A stretch of 14,430 nt of DNA from JAHJCL01 sp043818355. GTDB lineage: Bacteria; Patescibacteriota; Minisyncoccia; Minisyncoccales; DG-74-3. The notes beneath the pieces were generated by a model that saw only the letters and a program-made list of their open reading frames with translations, was not told where the DNA came from and made no database searches. The stretch covers positions 1 through 14,430 of the forward strand of contig JBDRFX010000001.1 in the NCBI GenBank assembly GCA_043818355.1, read 5' to 3'. Both the position numbers and the translations under genes were made by a program. Each line of letters starts with the position of its first letter. The stretch's first letter is position 1. Of this stretch, positions 1 to 5,329 are shown in pieces.

Positions 1-101
1 ATAAAGAATTTGGTAAAATAGACAAAGATATAGCCAAATTAACCACTAAAGAGAAAACAGTCGAGCCATTACAATTAGAAAAACCAAACCATTCAGAATA
101 A
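1..101 (+). CDS. 3' end of an unidentified upstream gene (partial)
   Basis: Reading from base 3, an open frame runs off the left edge and ends in TAA at 99-101, four bases before the rplU start. The visible 32 residues are charged and lysine-rich (they include the stretch DKDIAKLTTKEK and end PNHSE), which looks like a flexible C-terminal tail. I do not recognise the family. The tight spacing to rplU suggests both genes share a transcript whose promoter lies left of the window. The fragment is too short to exclude a chance open frame. Confidence 0.45.
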   Translation, partial: KEFGKIDKDIAKLTTKEKTVEPLQLEKPNHSE

Positions 102-105
102 AATT

Positions 106-420
106 ATGTTAGCAGTAATCAAAACCGGAGGAAAACAATATATTGTCAGTCCGGGAAAGAAAATAAAAATTGAGAAATTAGACGCAGAACAAGGAAAAGA
201 AGTAACTTTTTCCGATGTTTTATTGTTAGAGAAGAATAAAAAGATTGAAATTGGCACTCCTTTTATTAAAGGAGCAAAGGTTATTGGAAAGGTGCTTAAA
301 CAAGACAGAACTAAAAAGAAGATTGTTTTCAGGTATAAATCAAAAACCAGGCATAAAACCAAGAAAAGCCATCGTCAGCATTTCACCGAAGTAGAAATTA
401 CTAAAATCACATCCCAATAA
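106..420 (+). CDS. rplU: 50S ribosomal protein L21
   Basis: L21 is a 23S rRNA-binding protein of the large ribosomal subunit. The 104-residue product has the usual length, opens with the L21 signature AVIKTGGKQYIVSPG (residues 3-17), and ends with the basic C-terminal signature KKSHRQHFTEVEITKI (86-101). The ATG at 106 gives the canonical L21 N-terminus; no strong Shine-Dalgarno is visible. The usual neighbour rpmA (L27) does not follow. The last 13 conserved residues (89-101) are encoded a second time at 1001-1039, so the true 3' end of rplU has probably been replaced by sequence brought in by an insertion. The present protein ends ITSQ, the downstream copy would end IDS. Identification is secure; the insertion history is inference. 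Confidence 0.97.
   Translation: MLAVIKTGGKQYIVSPGKKIKIEKLDAEQGKEVTFSDVLLLEKNKKIEIGTPFIKGAKVIGKVLKQDRTKKKIVFRYKSKTRHKTKKSHRQHFTEVEITKITSQ
369..407 (+). repeat. 39-bp repeat, left copy (attachment-site-like), inside rplU
   Basis: This stretch matches 1001-1039 at 38 of 39 positions; the sole difference is C384 versus T1016. It encodes residues 89-101 of L21 (HRQHFTEVEITKI). The difference is synonymous (TTC versus TTT for Phe). Long direct repeats flanking a segment and restoring the end of a host gene are typical of tyrosine-recombinase integration. No integrase is present, so the att role is inferred. Confidence 0.8.
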
Positions 421-447
421 CGATAAGTTAATCTATCGATGGTGGGA

Positions 448-476
448 TTGACAAATTCTTTGTTTAGGTGTATAAT
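448..476 (+). promoter_or_regulatory. Perfect-consensus sigma-70 promoter inside the rplU insertion
   Basis: TTGACA at 448-453 and TATAAT at 471-476 are separated by exactly 17 bp, so both hexamers match the consensus at all positions. Transcription should start near 483. The -35 is followed by AATT and the -10 by GT, exactly as in the promoter at 13543-13571. It drives whatever is encoded at about 483-818. Confidence 0.85.
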
Positions 477-482
477 GTGGGT

Positions 483-818
483 ACAAAATAGTTCTTTAAA
501 TAAAAATGGGGAAGAAAGAAGAATTTGCATCACTCTAATTGCTCATCAAATTTTGGTGGCCAGCTCGAGTGATGTAAAAATGGAAATAAAAAAGAAGTTA
601 AGCTTTATATGGTGGTTGGTCAAAAACATCGGACTGCTATACGATATGCACTCTTCCCGCTACAATGGGATATACCTTCCGGCGTGGTGGGATGTAAACT
701 TCCGAGATCTGGCAAAGATGCTCGGAGCCAGAGACGCAGTAATTTCAGGACGCATAAAGCTTAATGAACAAATAGTTCAAATAGGTGGCCATTAAATCTT
801 CTTCCCCTCTCTTTTTTC
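483..818 (+). ncRNA. Candidate structured transcript (alternative to, or overlapping, the small ORF)
   Basis: Starting just after the perfect promoter, GGGGAAGAA at 508-516 can pair with TTCTTCCCC at 799-807, closing the two ends of the transcript with 9 bp. The 3' strand is followed by TCTCTTTTTT (808-817). Inside, GCATCACTC (527-535) pairs with GAGTGATGT (567-575), and TCCGAGATC (701-709) pairs with GATGCTCGGA (717-726) with one bulged G. GGTGGCCA occurs near both ends (555-562, 784-791). The interior is visibly richer in G+C than its surroundings, as structured RNAs often are in AT-rich genomes. It matches no RNA family I know; tmRNA, SRP and 6S hallmarks are absent. The 71-residue ORF at 580-795 is the competing explanation. 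Confidence 0.3.
580..795 (+). CDS. Orphan small protein within the rplU insertion (tentative)
   Basis: An open frame of 71 codons starts MEIKKKLSFIWWLVKN and ends LNEQIVQIGGH. It contains four tryptophans in two WW pairs and a hydrophobic stretch near residues 8-20, but no domain I recognise. ATG 580 lacks a Shine-Dalgarno sequence. In-frame TTG 553 and GTG 556 are also possible starts, again without one. The frame stays open upstream through the promoter, so its full length is partly accidental. Its third codon positions use C and G more than the neighbouring genes, consistent with foreign origin or with RNA structure. A 10-codon ORF (506-538, MGKKEEFASL) precedes it and could be a leader peptide. 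I cannot decide between protein and RNA from sequence alone. Confidence 0.35.
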   Translation: MEIKKKLSFIWWLVKNIGLLYDMHSSRYNGIYLPAWWDVNFRDLAKMLGARDAVISGRIKLNEQIVQIGGH

Positions 819-865
819 GAGCTAATAATATTTAATTGTTGGTTGGAAAAAGGAGGAAGAGATCA

Positions 866-896
866 ATCAAAAACAGCCGTAATGACTGTTTTTGAA
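866..896. terminator. Hairpin with U-rich arm, probable terminator of the inserted unit
   Basis: TCAAAAACAG (867-876) pairs with CTGTTTTTGA (886-895) around a 9-base loop. The A-run/T-run stem could act as a terminator in both directions. It closes the inserted transcription unit before the repeats at 941-1001. A Shine-Dalgarno-like AAAGGAGG at 849-856 precedes it, but no start codon lies at a suitable distance; ATG 882 opens only nine codons. Confidence 0.45.
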
Positions 897-940
897 TTAA
901 ATAAAGGATAATTTATTTTCGAGCAAAGTGAGAAAACAAG

Positions 941-986
941 GTTCTGAAAATCGGATAAACCGAGTTCTGAAAATCGGATAAACCGA
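941..986 (+). repeat. Two tandem 23-bp direct repeats
   Basis: The unit at 941-963 (GTTCTGAAAATCGGATAAAC followed by CGA) is repeated exactly at 964-986 without spacer, and the match continues three bases further (GTT at 987). The second copy also forms the left arm of the inverted repeat that runs to 1001. The repeats abut the right-hand 39-bp rplU copy, where recombinase arm sites would be expected in an integrated element. Confidence 0.85.
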
Positions 987-1001
987 GTTTATCCGATTTT
1001 C
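969..1001. repeat. Perfect 15-bp inverted repeat (hairpin) at the right edge of the insertion
   Basis: GAAAATCGGATAAAC at 969-983 is followed by a 3-base loop CGA and its exact complement at 987-1001. The right arm ends on the first base of the 39-bp rplU repeat. Near the left edge a shorter hairpin, CGATA (421-425) with TATCG (434-438), shares the CG(G)ATA...TAT(C)CG pattern. No T-run follows the 3' arm, so it does not look like an intrinsic terminator. Confidence 0.8.
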
Positions 1002-1049
1002 CATCGTCAGCATTTTACCGAAGTAGAAATTACTAAAATAGACTCTTAA
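1001..1049 (+). pseudogene. rplU: Displaced 3' end of rplU (right 39-bp repeat copy plus stop)
   Basis: Bases 1001-1039 repeat 369-407 with one synonymous difference and, read in the L21 frame from 1002, encode HRQHFTEVEITKI followed by Asp-Ser and TAA (1047-1049). There is no start or upstream coding sequence, so this is the severed original tail of rplU or a copy carried by an element. The strong terminator 14 bases further on supports the first reading. Confidence 0.75.
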
Positions 1050-1062
1050 TTCTAAAAGGTAG

Positions 1063-1100
1063 ACAACAGACTTCTCTTAAGCGAAGCCTGTTGTTTTTTT
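1063..1100 (+). terminator. Strong intrinsic terminator, probably the original rplU terminator
   Basis: ACAACAG (1063-1069) pairs with CTGTTGT (1088-1094). The stem continues through CTTC (1071-1074) with GAAG (1083-1086) around an A/C mismatch. It is followed directly by a run of T to 1100. It would end transcription from rplU or from the inserted unit and isolate murB. Confidence 0.85.
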
Positions 1101-1136
1101 ATGAAGAAAAAGCTTTTATTTTAAGCTATTTTATTG

Positions 1137-1220
1137 TAGAATAAGAATTGAGCTGGAGAACTACACTCACTAAAATCCTTTGGAATTGGAGTCAATTTTC
1201 TCCAGCTCACCTCTAGAGGT
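1137..1220 (+). promoter_or_regulatory. Possible promoter and structured 5' leader of murB
   Basis: A -10-like TAGAAT at 1137-1142 (no good -35 visible) would start RNA close to 1149. At 1150-1160 GAGCTGGAGAA pairs perfectly with TTCTCCAGCTC at 1198-1208, an 11-bp stem closing a 37-base internal region that holds a smaller AATCC/GGAATT hairpin. Directly after it, ACCTCTAGAGGT (1209-1220) is a perfect 12-bp palindrome. Its right half, AGAGGT, is the only Shine-Dalgarno-like sequence before the murB ATG, so folding could mask the ribosome site. The leader matches no riboswitch class I recognise. Confidence 0.45.
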
Positions 1221-1231
1221 TTCTAATTTTT

Positions 1232-2110
1232 ATGGATATTAAAAGAGTTCAAAAAGGAGTTTCTTTAAAAGAATTTACTACCTTTAGAATAGGGGGTAAG
1301 GCAGAATATTTTTTTGAAGCAGAAACGAAAGAAGAATTGATAGGAACAATCCTAGAAGCCAGAGTAAAAAATATGGCTTTTTTTGTTTTGGGCGGAGGAA
1401 GTAATATTTTAGTATCAGACGCAGGCTTTAAGGGTTTGGTTATCAGTTTAAAGTTTTTTGACACAGAATTTCTTAAAAATTCTAGAGTAAGAGTTGAAGC
1501 AGGCTTGTCTTTGGCCTCTTTGGTGACTAGCGCTGCTAGAAATAAGTATTCTGGGTTAGAATGGGCATCTGGTATCCCAGGAACCGTTGGTGGAGCTGTT
1601 TGTGGCAATGCGGGTGCATTTGGTAGATCAATGAAAGATTTAATTGAGGAAGTAGAATTTTTTGATGTTAAAAAGGGAAAAATTAAAAAGTTTTCTGGTA
1701 AGCTTTGCGAATTTGATTATAGGAGTAGTATTTTTAAAAATAATTCGCATTATATTATTTTATCTGTTTTGATGAAATTATATAAAGGAAAGCAGGAAGA
1801 AATTGAAGAAAAAATGAGAGAATATTTGGATTATAGAAGAGAAAGACAACCATTGATGTTTCCTTCAGCTGGTTCTATTTTTAAAAATCCTAAAAATGAT
1901 TCGGCAGGTAGAATAATTGATCAGGCAGGATTAAGGGGGAAGAAAATAGGAAACGTTCAAGTTTCGGAAAAACATGCTAATTTTATTGTTAATTTGGGGG
2001 GTGGAAAAGCAAAAGATGTAGTAAAATTGATAGAACTTATTAAAGAGACAGTCAAAGAAAAATTCAAAATTAATTTAGAAGAAGAAATTCAATATGTCGG
2101 TTTTAACTAA
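1232..2110 (+). CDS. murB: UDP-N-acetylenolpyruvoylglucosamine reductase (MurB)
   Basis: MurB is the cytoplasmic FAD enzyme that uses NADPH to reduce UDP-GlcNAc-enolpyruvate to UDP-MurNAc, the second committed step of peptidoglycan synthesis. The 292 residues show the FAD-binding motif GGGSNILV (54-61), GIPGTVGGA (114-122), the substrate-region YRSS (163-166), the catalytic serine in SAGSIFKNP (S215), and the C-terminal glutamate in LEEEIQYVG (E285). Length and the compact C-terminus fit the short (type II) MurB class. The ATG at 1232 gives a normal N-terminus (KEFTTFRIGG). The gene is separated from rplU by a terminator, has its own structured leader, and overlaps secA by 17 bp, so the two are probably co-transcribed. 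Confidence 0.96.
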   Translation: MDIKRVQKGVSLKEFTTFRIGGKAEYFFEAETKEELIGTILEARVKNMAFFVLGGGSNILVSDAGFKGLVISLKFFDTEFLKNSRVRVEAGLSLASLVTSAARNKYSGLEWASGIPGTVGGAVCGNAGAFGRSMKDLIEEVEFFDVKKGKIKKFSGKLCEFDYRSSIFKNNSHYIILSVLMKLYKGKQEEIEEKMREYLDYRRERQPLMFPSAGSIFKNPKNDSAGRIIDQAGLRGKKIGNVQVSEKHANFIVNLGGGKAKDVVKLIELIKETVKEKFKINLEEEIQYVGFN

Positions 2111-4538
2111 AATTTTTGGTTCGGCAAATGAAAAGTATCTCAAAAAGCTTAATCCAATAGTTGATAAAATTAATGATTTGGAAAAAGGTTTTGAATCTTT
2201 TTCTGATGAAGATTTAAAAAAGAAAACTATTGAACTTAAAGAGAGACTCCACAAAGAAACCTTAAAAGAGCTTTTGCCAGAAGCCTTTGCTTTGGTTAGA
2301 GAGGCGTCAAAAAGAACCCTAAATCAAAGACATTATAATTCTCAGTTAATAGGAGGAATTGTTTTGGCTGAGGGAAAAATAGCTGAAATGAAAACAGGAG
2401 AAGGTAAAACTCTAGCTGCTACCTTGCCAATTTATTTACATGCTTTAGAGGGAAAAGGATGTCATTTGATTACGGTTAATGATTATCTGGCTAGAAGAGA
2501 TGCTATTTGGATGGGCCAAATATATGTTGCTCTAGGATTCACCATAGGTTGTATTAATCATGAACAATCTTTTATCTATGATCCAGATTATAAGAAGCTA
2601 GACGAAGAAAAAGAAGAAATGAGAGATGAGCTGGGTAGTTTCTATATTATTGAAGATTTTTTGAGACCAGTGACAAGAAGAGAAGCATATGCAGCTGACA
2701 TTACCTATGGTACTAATAACGAATTCGGTTTTGATTACTTGAGAGATAACATGGTACAAGACTTAGCTGGCAAGGTTCAGAGAGATTTTAATTTTTGTAT
2801 AATTGATGAAGTAGATTCTGTTTTAATTGATGAAGCTAGGACTCCTTTAATTATTTCTTCTCCTGACGAAGATAGTTCAAAATGGTATAGAGAGTTCGCT
2901 CAAATAATTCCTCAATTAAAAAATGAAACAGATTTTGAAGTAGATGAAAAACTAAGAAGTGTTGTTTTAACAGAAGATGGAGTCAAAAAAATAGAAGGTA
3001 TTTTGAAAATGGATAATATATATGAAGATAAAGGAATAAAGTATCTTCATTATTTAGAACAAGCATTAAAGGCTGAAAATCTATTTAAAAAGGATAAAGA
3101 CTATGTAGTAAAGAATGGAGAGATTATTATAGTAGATGAGTTTACTGGGAGATTAATGCCAGGAAGAAGATGGTCTAAGGGACTTCATCAAGCAGTTGAA
3201 GCTAAAGAGGGAGTAGCAGTTCAGGCAGAATCTTTGACTTTAGCATCTATTACTTTTCAGAATTTTTTTAACTTATATAAAAAATTATCTGGTATGACTG
3301 GTACTGCTTTAAGTTCAGCTGAAGAGCTTGATCAAGTTTATGGATTAGACGTTATTGCCATACCAACTAATAAGCCATTAATTAGAAAGGCATTAAAAGA
3401 CGTAGTTTTTAAGAATAAAAAGGGTAAAGATGCTGTTTTAATCCAAGAGATTAAAGAAAGGCATGGAAAAGGACAGCCAATCTTGATTGGAACAAGGTCA
3501 GTTACAGCTAATGAAAAATTCTCTCAAATGTTGCAGAGAGAGGGAATTATCCATCAAGTTTTAAATGCCAAGAATCATAAACAAGAAGGTGAAATTATTG
3601 CTCAAGCTGGAAAGCTTGGGGCGGTTACTGTTGCTACTAATATGGCAGGTAGAGGGGTGGACATTGTTTTGGGAGGAAATCCTCAGAATCTAGAGGAAGC
3701 TGAAAAAATTAAAGAATTAGGAGGATTGCATGTTATTGGAACAGAGAGGCATGAAGCCAGAAGAATTGATAATCAGCTAAGAGGAAGATCGGGAAGACAG
3801 GGTGACCCTGGTTCTTCACAATTTTATCTTTCTTTAGAGGATGACTTAATGAGAATATTTGGAGGGGAAAAAGTACAGTCTTTAATGTCTATGTTAAAGA
3901 TTCCGGATGACGAACCTATTGATGCCGGCATTATTTCTAAGGTAGTAGAGGCTAGTCAGGCTAAGATAGAGGGATTTAACTTTGATTTAAGAAAAAGACT
4001 ATTAGAATACGATAATGTTTTGAATAAACACAGAGAGGTTATCTATAAAAAAAGAAATGAGATTTTGAGTCAATTTGATAGTGGGGGATTAAGAGATAAT
4101 ATTTTGGAAATTATTGAAAGACATAATGGAAACAAAGAGGAATATTATCTTAGAGAAAAAGAAGTGGGAGAAGAGAACATGAAAAAGATTGAAAAGATGA
4201 TTTTCCTTAAAATAATTGATACCTTATGGATAGAACATTTAGAAAATATGGATTATATAAGAGATTCTGTAAAGTTAAGAGCTTACGGCAAACTAGATCC
4301 TCTAGTTGAATACAAGAGAGAGGGTCACAAGGCCTTTAGTAGTTTATTAGATATGGCAGAGACAGGTCTCATTAATACAATTTTAAAAGCTCAAATTAAG
4401 ATTGAGCCCAAAGAAAAAAGCGTTTTTCCTTTTAGGGAAGAAAAGATTAATGTTGTAAAGAGTGTTGGGAGGAATGACCCTTGTCCTTGTGGTTCTGGTA
4501 AAAAGTACAAAAAATGTTGTTGGCCAAAGTTTGGATAA
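2094..4538 (+). CDS. secA: Protein translocase ATPase SecA
   Basis: SecA is the peripheral membrane motor that drives unfolded preproteins through SecYEG using ATP. The 814-residue protein has Walker A MKTGEGKT (99-106), the DEVD Walker B (238-241) followed by SVLIDEARTPLIIS, the ITYGTNNEFGFDYLRDNM block (203-220), helicase motifs such as ATNMAGRGVDI and GTERHEARRIDNQLRGRSGRQGD, and a C-terminal zinc-binding SEC-C motif with cysteines 797, 799, 808 and 809. Compared with typical SecA, about 35 extra acidic residues (roughly 158-195) lie between the INHEQ and RREAYAADITYGT segments. The ATG at 2094 overlaps the end of murB; upstream is only a weak purine-rich GAAGAAGA. Confidence 0.98.
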   Translation: MSVLTKIFGSANEKYLKKLNPIVDKINDLEKGFESFSDEDLKKKTIELKERLHKETLKELLPEAFALVREASKRTLNQRHYNSQLIGGIVLAEGKIAEMKTGEGKTLAATLPIYLHALEGKGCHLITVNDYLARRDAIWMGQIYVALGFTIGCINHEQSFIYDPDYKKLDEEKEEMRDELGSFYIIEDFLRPVTRREAYAADITYGTNNEFGFDYLRDNMVQDLAGKVQRDFNFCIIDEVDSVLIDEARTPLIISSPDEDSSKWYREFAQIIPQLKNETDFEVDEKLRSVVLTEDGVKKIEGILKMDNIYEDKGIKYLHYLEQALKAENLFKKDKDYVVKNGEIIIVDEFTGRLMPGRRWSKGLHQAVEAKEGVAVQAESLTLASITFQNFFNLYKKLSGMTGTALSSAEELDQVYGLDVIAIPTNKPLIRKALKDVVFKNKKGKDAVLIQEIKERHGKGQPILIGTRSVTANEKFSQMLQREGIIHQVLNAKNHKQEGEIIAQAGKLGAVTVATNMAGRGVDIVLGGNPQNLEEAEKIKELGGLHVIGTERHEARRIDNQLRGRSGRQGDPGSSQFYLSLEDDLMRIFGGEKVQSLMSMLKIPDDEPIDAGIISKVVEASQAKIEGFNFDLRKRLLEYDNVLNKHREVIYKKRNEILSQFDSGGLRDNILEIIERHNGNKEEYYLREKEVGEENMKKIEKMIFLKIIDTLWIEHLENMDYIRDSVKLRAYGKLDPLVEYKREGHKAFSSLLDMAETGLINTILKAQIKIEPKEKSVFPFREEKINVVKSVGRNDPCPCGSGKKYKKCCWPKFG

Positions 4539-4542
4539 AATT

Positions 4543-5202
4543 ATGATATTTATTCCTACAATTTTAATAACCTTCCTTGGATTTTTGTTTCTTTTACCCA
4601 TTTTATTTTTTATGGGTTATTTTAAGATTATTACTTTAGGATTTGAAAGCTTAGGCATTTCTCCCGAAACGACAACAATCTTGCTTTTCATGATTTTAGT
4701 TGGTTCTTATATCAATATTCCAATCACAAAAAGGCAATTATTCTATAGAGAGAAAAGAGGTTTTTTAAATCTTTTTAAAAAACCAGTGCTGAGCGTACAT
4801 TGTATAGCCATTAATGTTGGGGGAGCTGTTATTCCTATTCTACTTTCTTTATGGTTTTTATTTAAAGCTTATAATCAAGGGATTGCGTTAAAGCCAATCT
4901 TTATATCCATTGCTTTGATGTCTTTAATTTTAAAATATATGTCTAGAGTAATCCCTGGTAAAGGAATTATGGTGCCAACACTTGCTCCACCATTCTGGGC
5001 AGCATTTTTTGCCTTAGTTTTTGTTCCGAAATCTGCTTCAATGGCAGCCTTTGTTATTGGAACATTGGGTACATTGATTGGAGCGGATTTACTTAATTTA
5101 AAAAAAATTGAAAGATTGAGCCCAGGATTTTTATCTATTGGAGGCGCCGGAGTGTTTGACGGAATATTTTTAATTGGCATTGTTTCTGCCCTTTTGTCTT
5201 AG
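4543..5202 (+). CDS. Multi-pass membrane protein, DUF1614-like
   Basis: The 219-residue product is almost entirely hydrophobic, with about six or seven membrane segments. It contains the segments RVIPGKGIMVPTLAPPFWAA and, at the C-terminus, SIGGAGVFDGIFLIGIVSALL. The latter resembles the conserved end of DUF1614 family proteins, whose function is not known; the family assignment is from memory of the pattern. I chose ATG 4543, four bases after the secA stop, over an in-frame upstream start at 4462 that would lie inside secA. Its place between secA and a SecD-like gene hints at a link to protein export or membrane biogenesis, but nothing in the protein shows it. Confidence 0.75.
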   Translation: MIFIPTILITFLGFLFLLPILFFMGYFKIITLGFESLGISPETTTILLFMILVGSYINIPITKRQLFYREKRGFLNLFKKPVLSVHCIAINVGGAVIPILLSLWFLFKAYNQGIALKPIFISIALMSLILKYMSRVIPGKGIMVPTLAPPFWAAFFALVFVPKSASMAAFVIGTLGTLIGADLLNLKKIERLSPGFLSIGGAGVFDGIFLIGIVSALLS

Positions 5203-5329
5203 ATGTTTTTTAAAAAAATATCATTTGATTTTTTAATTGAAAGGAGATAGAATATTAAATCATATATAACCTTATTATTGTATTATTCTAATTTGAATTT
5301 AAATAAATTCAAATTTTAAACTGTTGAAT
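5203..5329. other. AT-rich gap before the SecD-like gene, with a 26-bp palindrome
   Basis: This gap begins with a 15-codon ORF (ATG 5203, MFFKKISFDFLIERR), holds a strong Shine-Dalgarno-like GAAAGGAGAT (5240-5249) with no ATG, GTG or TTG at the right distance, and ends with a palindrome: AATTTGAATTTA (5290-5301), two bases, then TAAATTCAAATT (5304-5315). The palindrome could be an operator or a weak bidirectional terminator. The unused Shine-Dalgarno suggests a decayed gene start. No clear promoter is visible. Confidence 0.5.

Larger units (their letters stand above)
408..1039. mobile_element. Candidate 632-bp inserted element at the 3' end of rplU
   Basis: The segment is bounded by a 39-bp direct repeat of the rplU 3' end (369-407 and 1001-1039). 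Left of it, rplU reads into new sequence yet regains a stop after three codons. Right of it, the second copy continues to its own stop and then a strong terminator at 1063-1100, which looks like the original rplU terminator. Inside are a perfect promoter, a small ORF or structured RNA, a terminator-like hairpin, and tandem/inverted repeats next to the right edge. No transposase or integrase fits in it. It may be a remnant, or a minimal element mobilised in trans. A chance tandem duplication is less likely, because the interior bears no resemblance to rplU. Confidence 0.5.

Noticed and set aside
483..818. tmRNA, 6S or SRP RNA in the inserted unit
   Set aside because: No tRNA-like ends, no GGTTCGA/CCA, no Ala-tag ORF, and no SRP tetraloop core; it cannot be assigned to those families.
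941..1001. CRISPR-like array
   Set aside because: Only two direct repeats, with no spacers between them and no cas genes; they are tandem and merge into an inverted repeat.
408..1039. Insertion sequence with its own transposase
   Set aside because: No ORF long enough for a transposase on either strand, and a 39-bp duplication is too long for ordinary target-site duplication.
1150..1208. tRNA-like gene from the long closing stem before murB
   Set aside because: An 11-bp closing stem over 59 bases, with no T-loop motif (GTTC-A) or anticodon arm; it fits a leader hairpin better.
1249..1608. Open frames on the - strand opposite murB, secA, pgk and others
   Set aside because: They mirror coding regions, carry no recognisable domains or ribosome sites, and follow from AT-rich codon composition.
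4462..4542. Upstream start for the DUF1614-like protein inside secA
   Set aside because: It would overlap the SecA SEC-C coding region by 77 bases; ATG 4543 follows the secA stop and gives a normal hydrophobic N-terminus.
99..4545. Shared ATAAAATTATG before rplU and the DUF1614-like gene as a leaderless promoter motif
   Set aside because: Each is a TAA stop codon followed by A/T-rich bases and ATG; two cases in AT-rich DNA are expected by chance.
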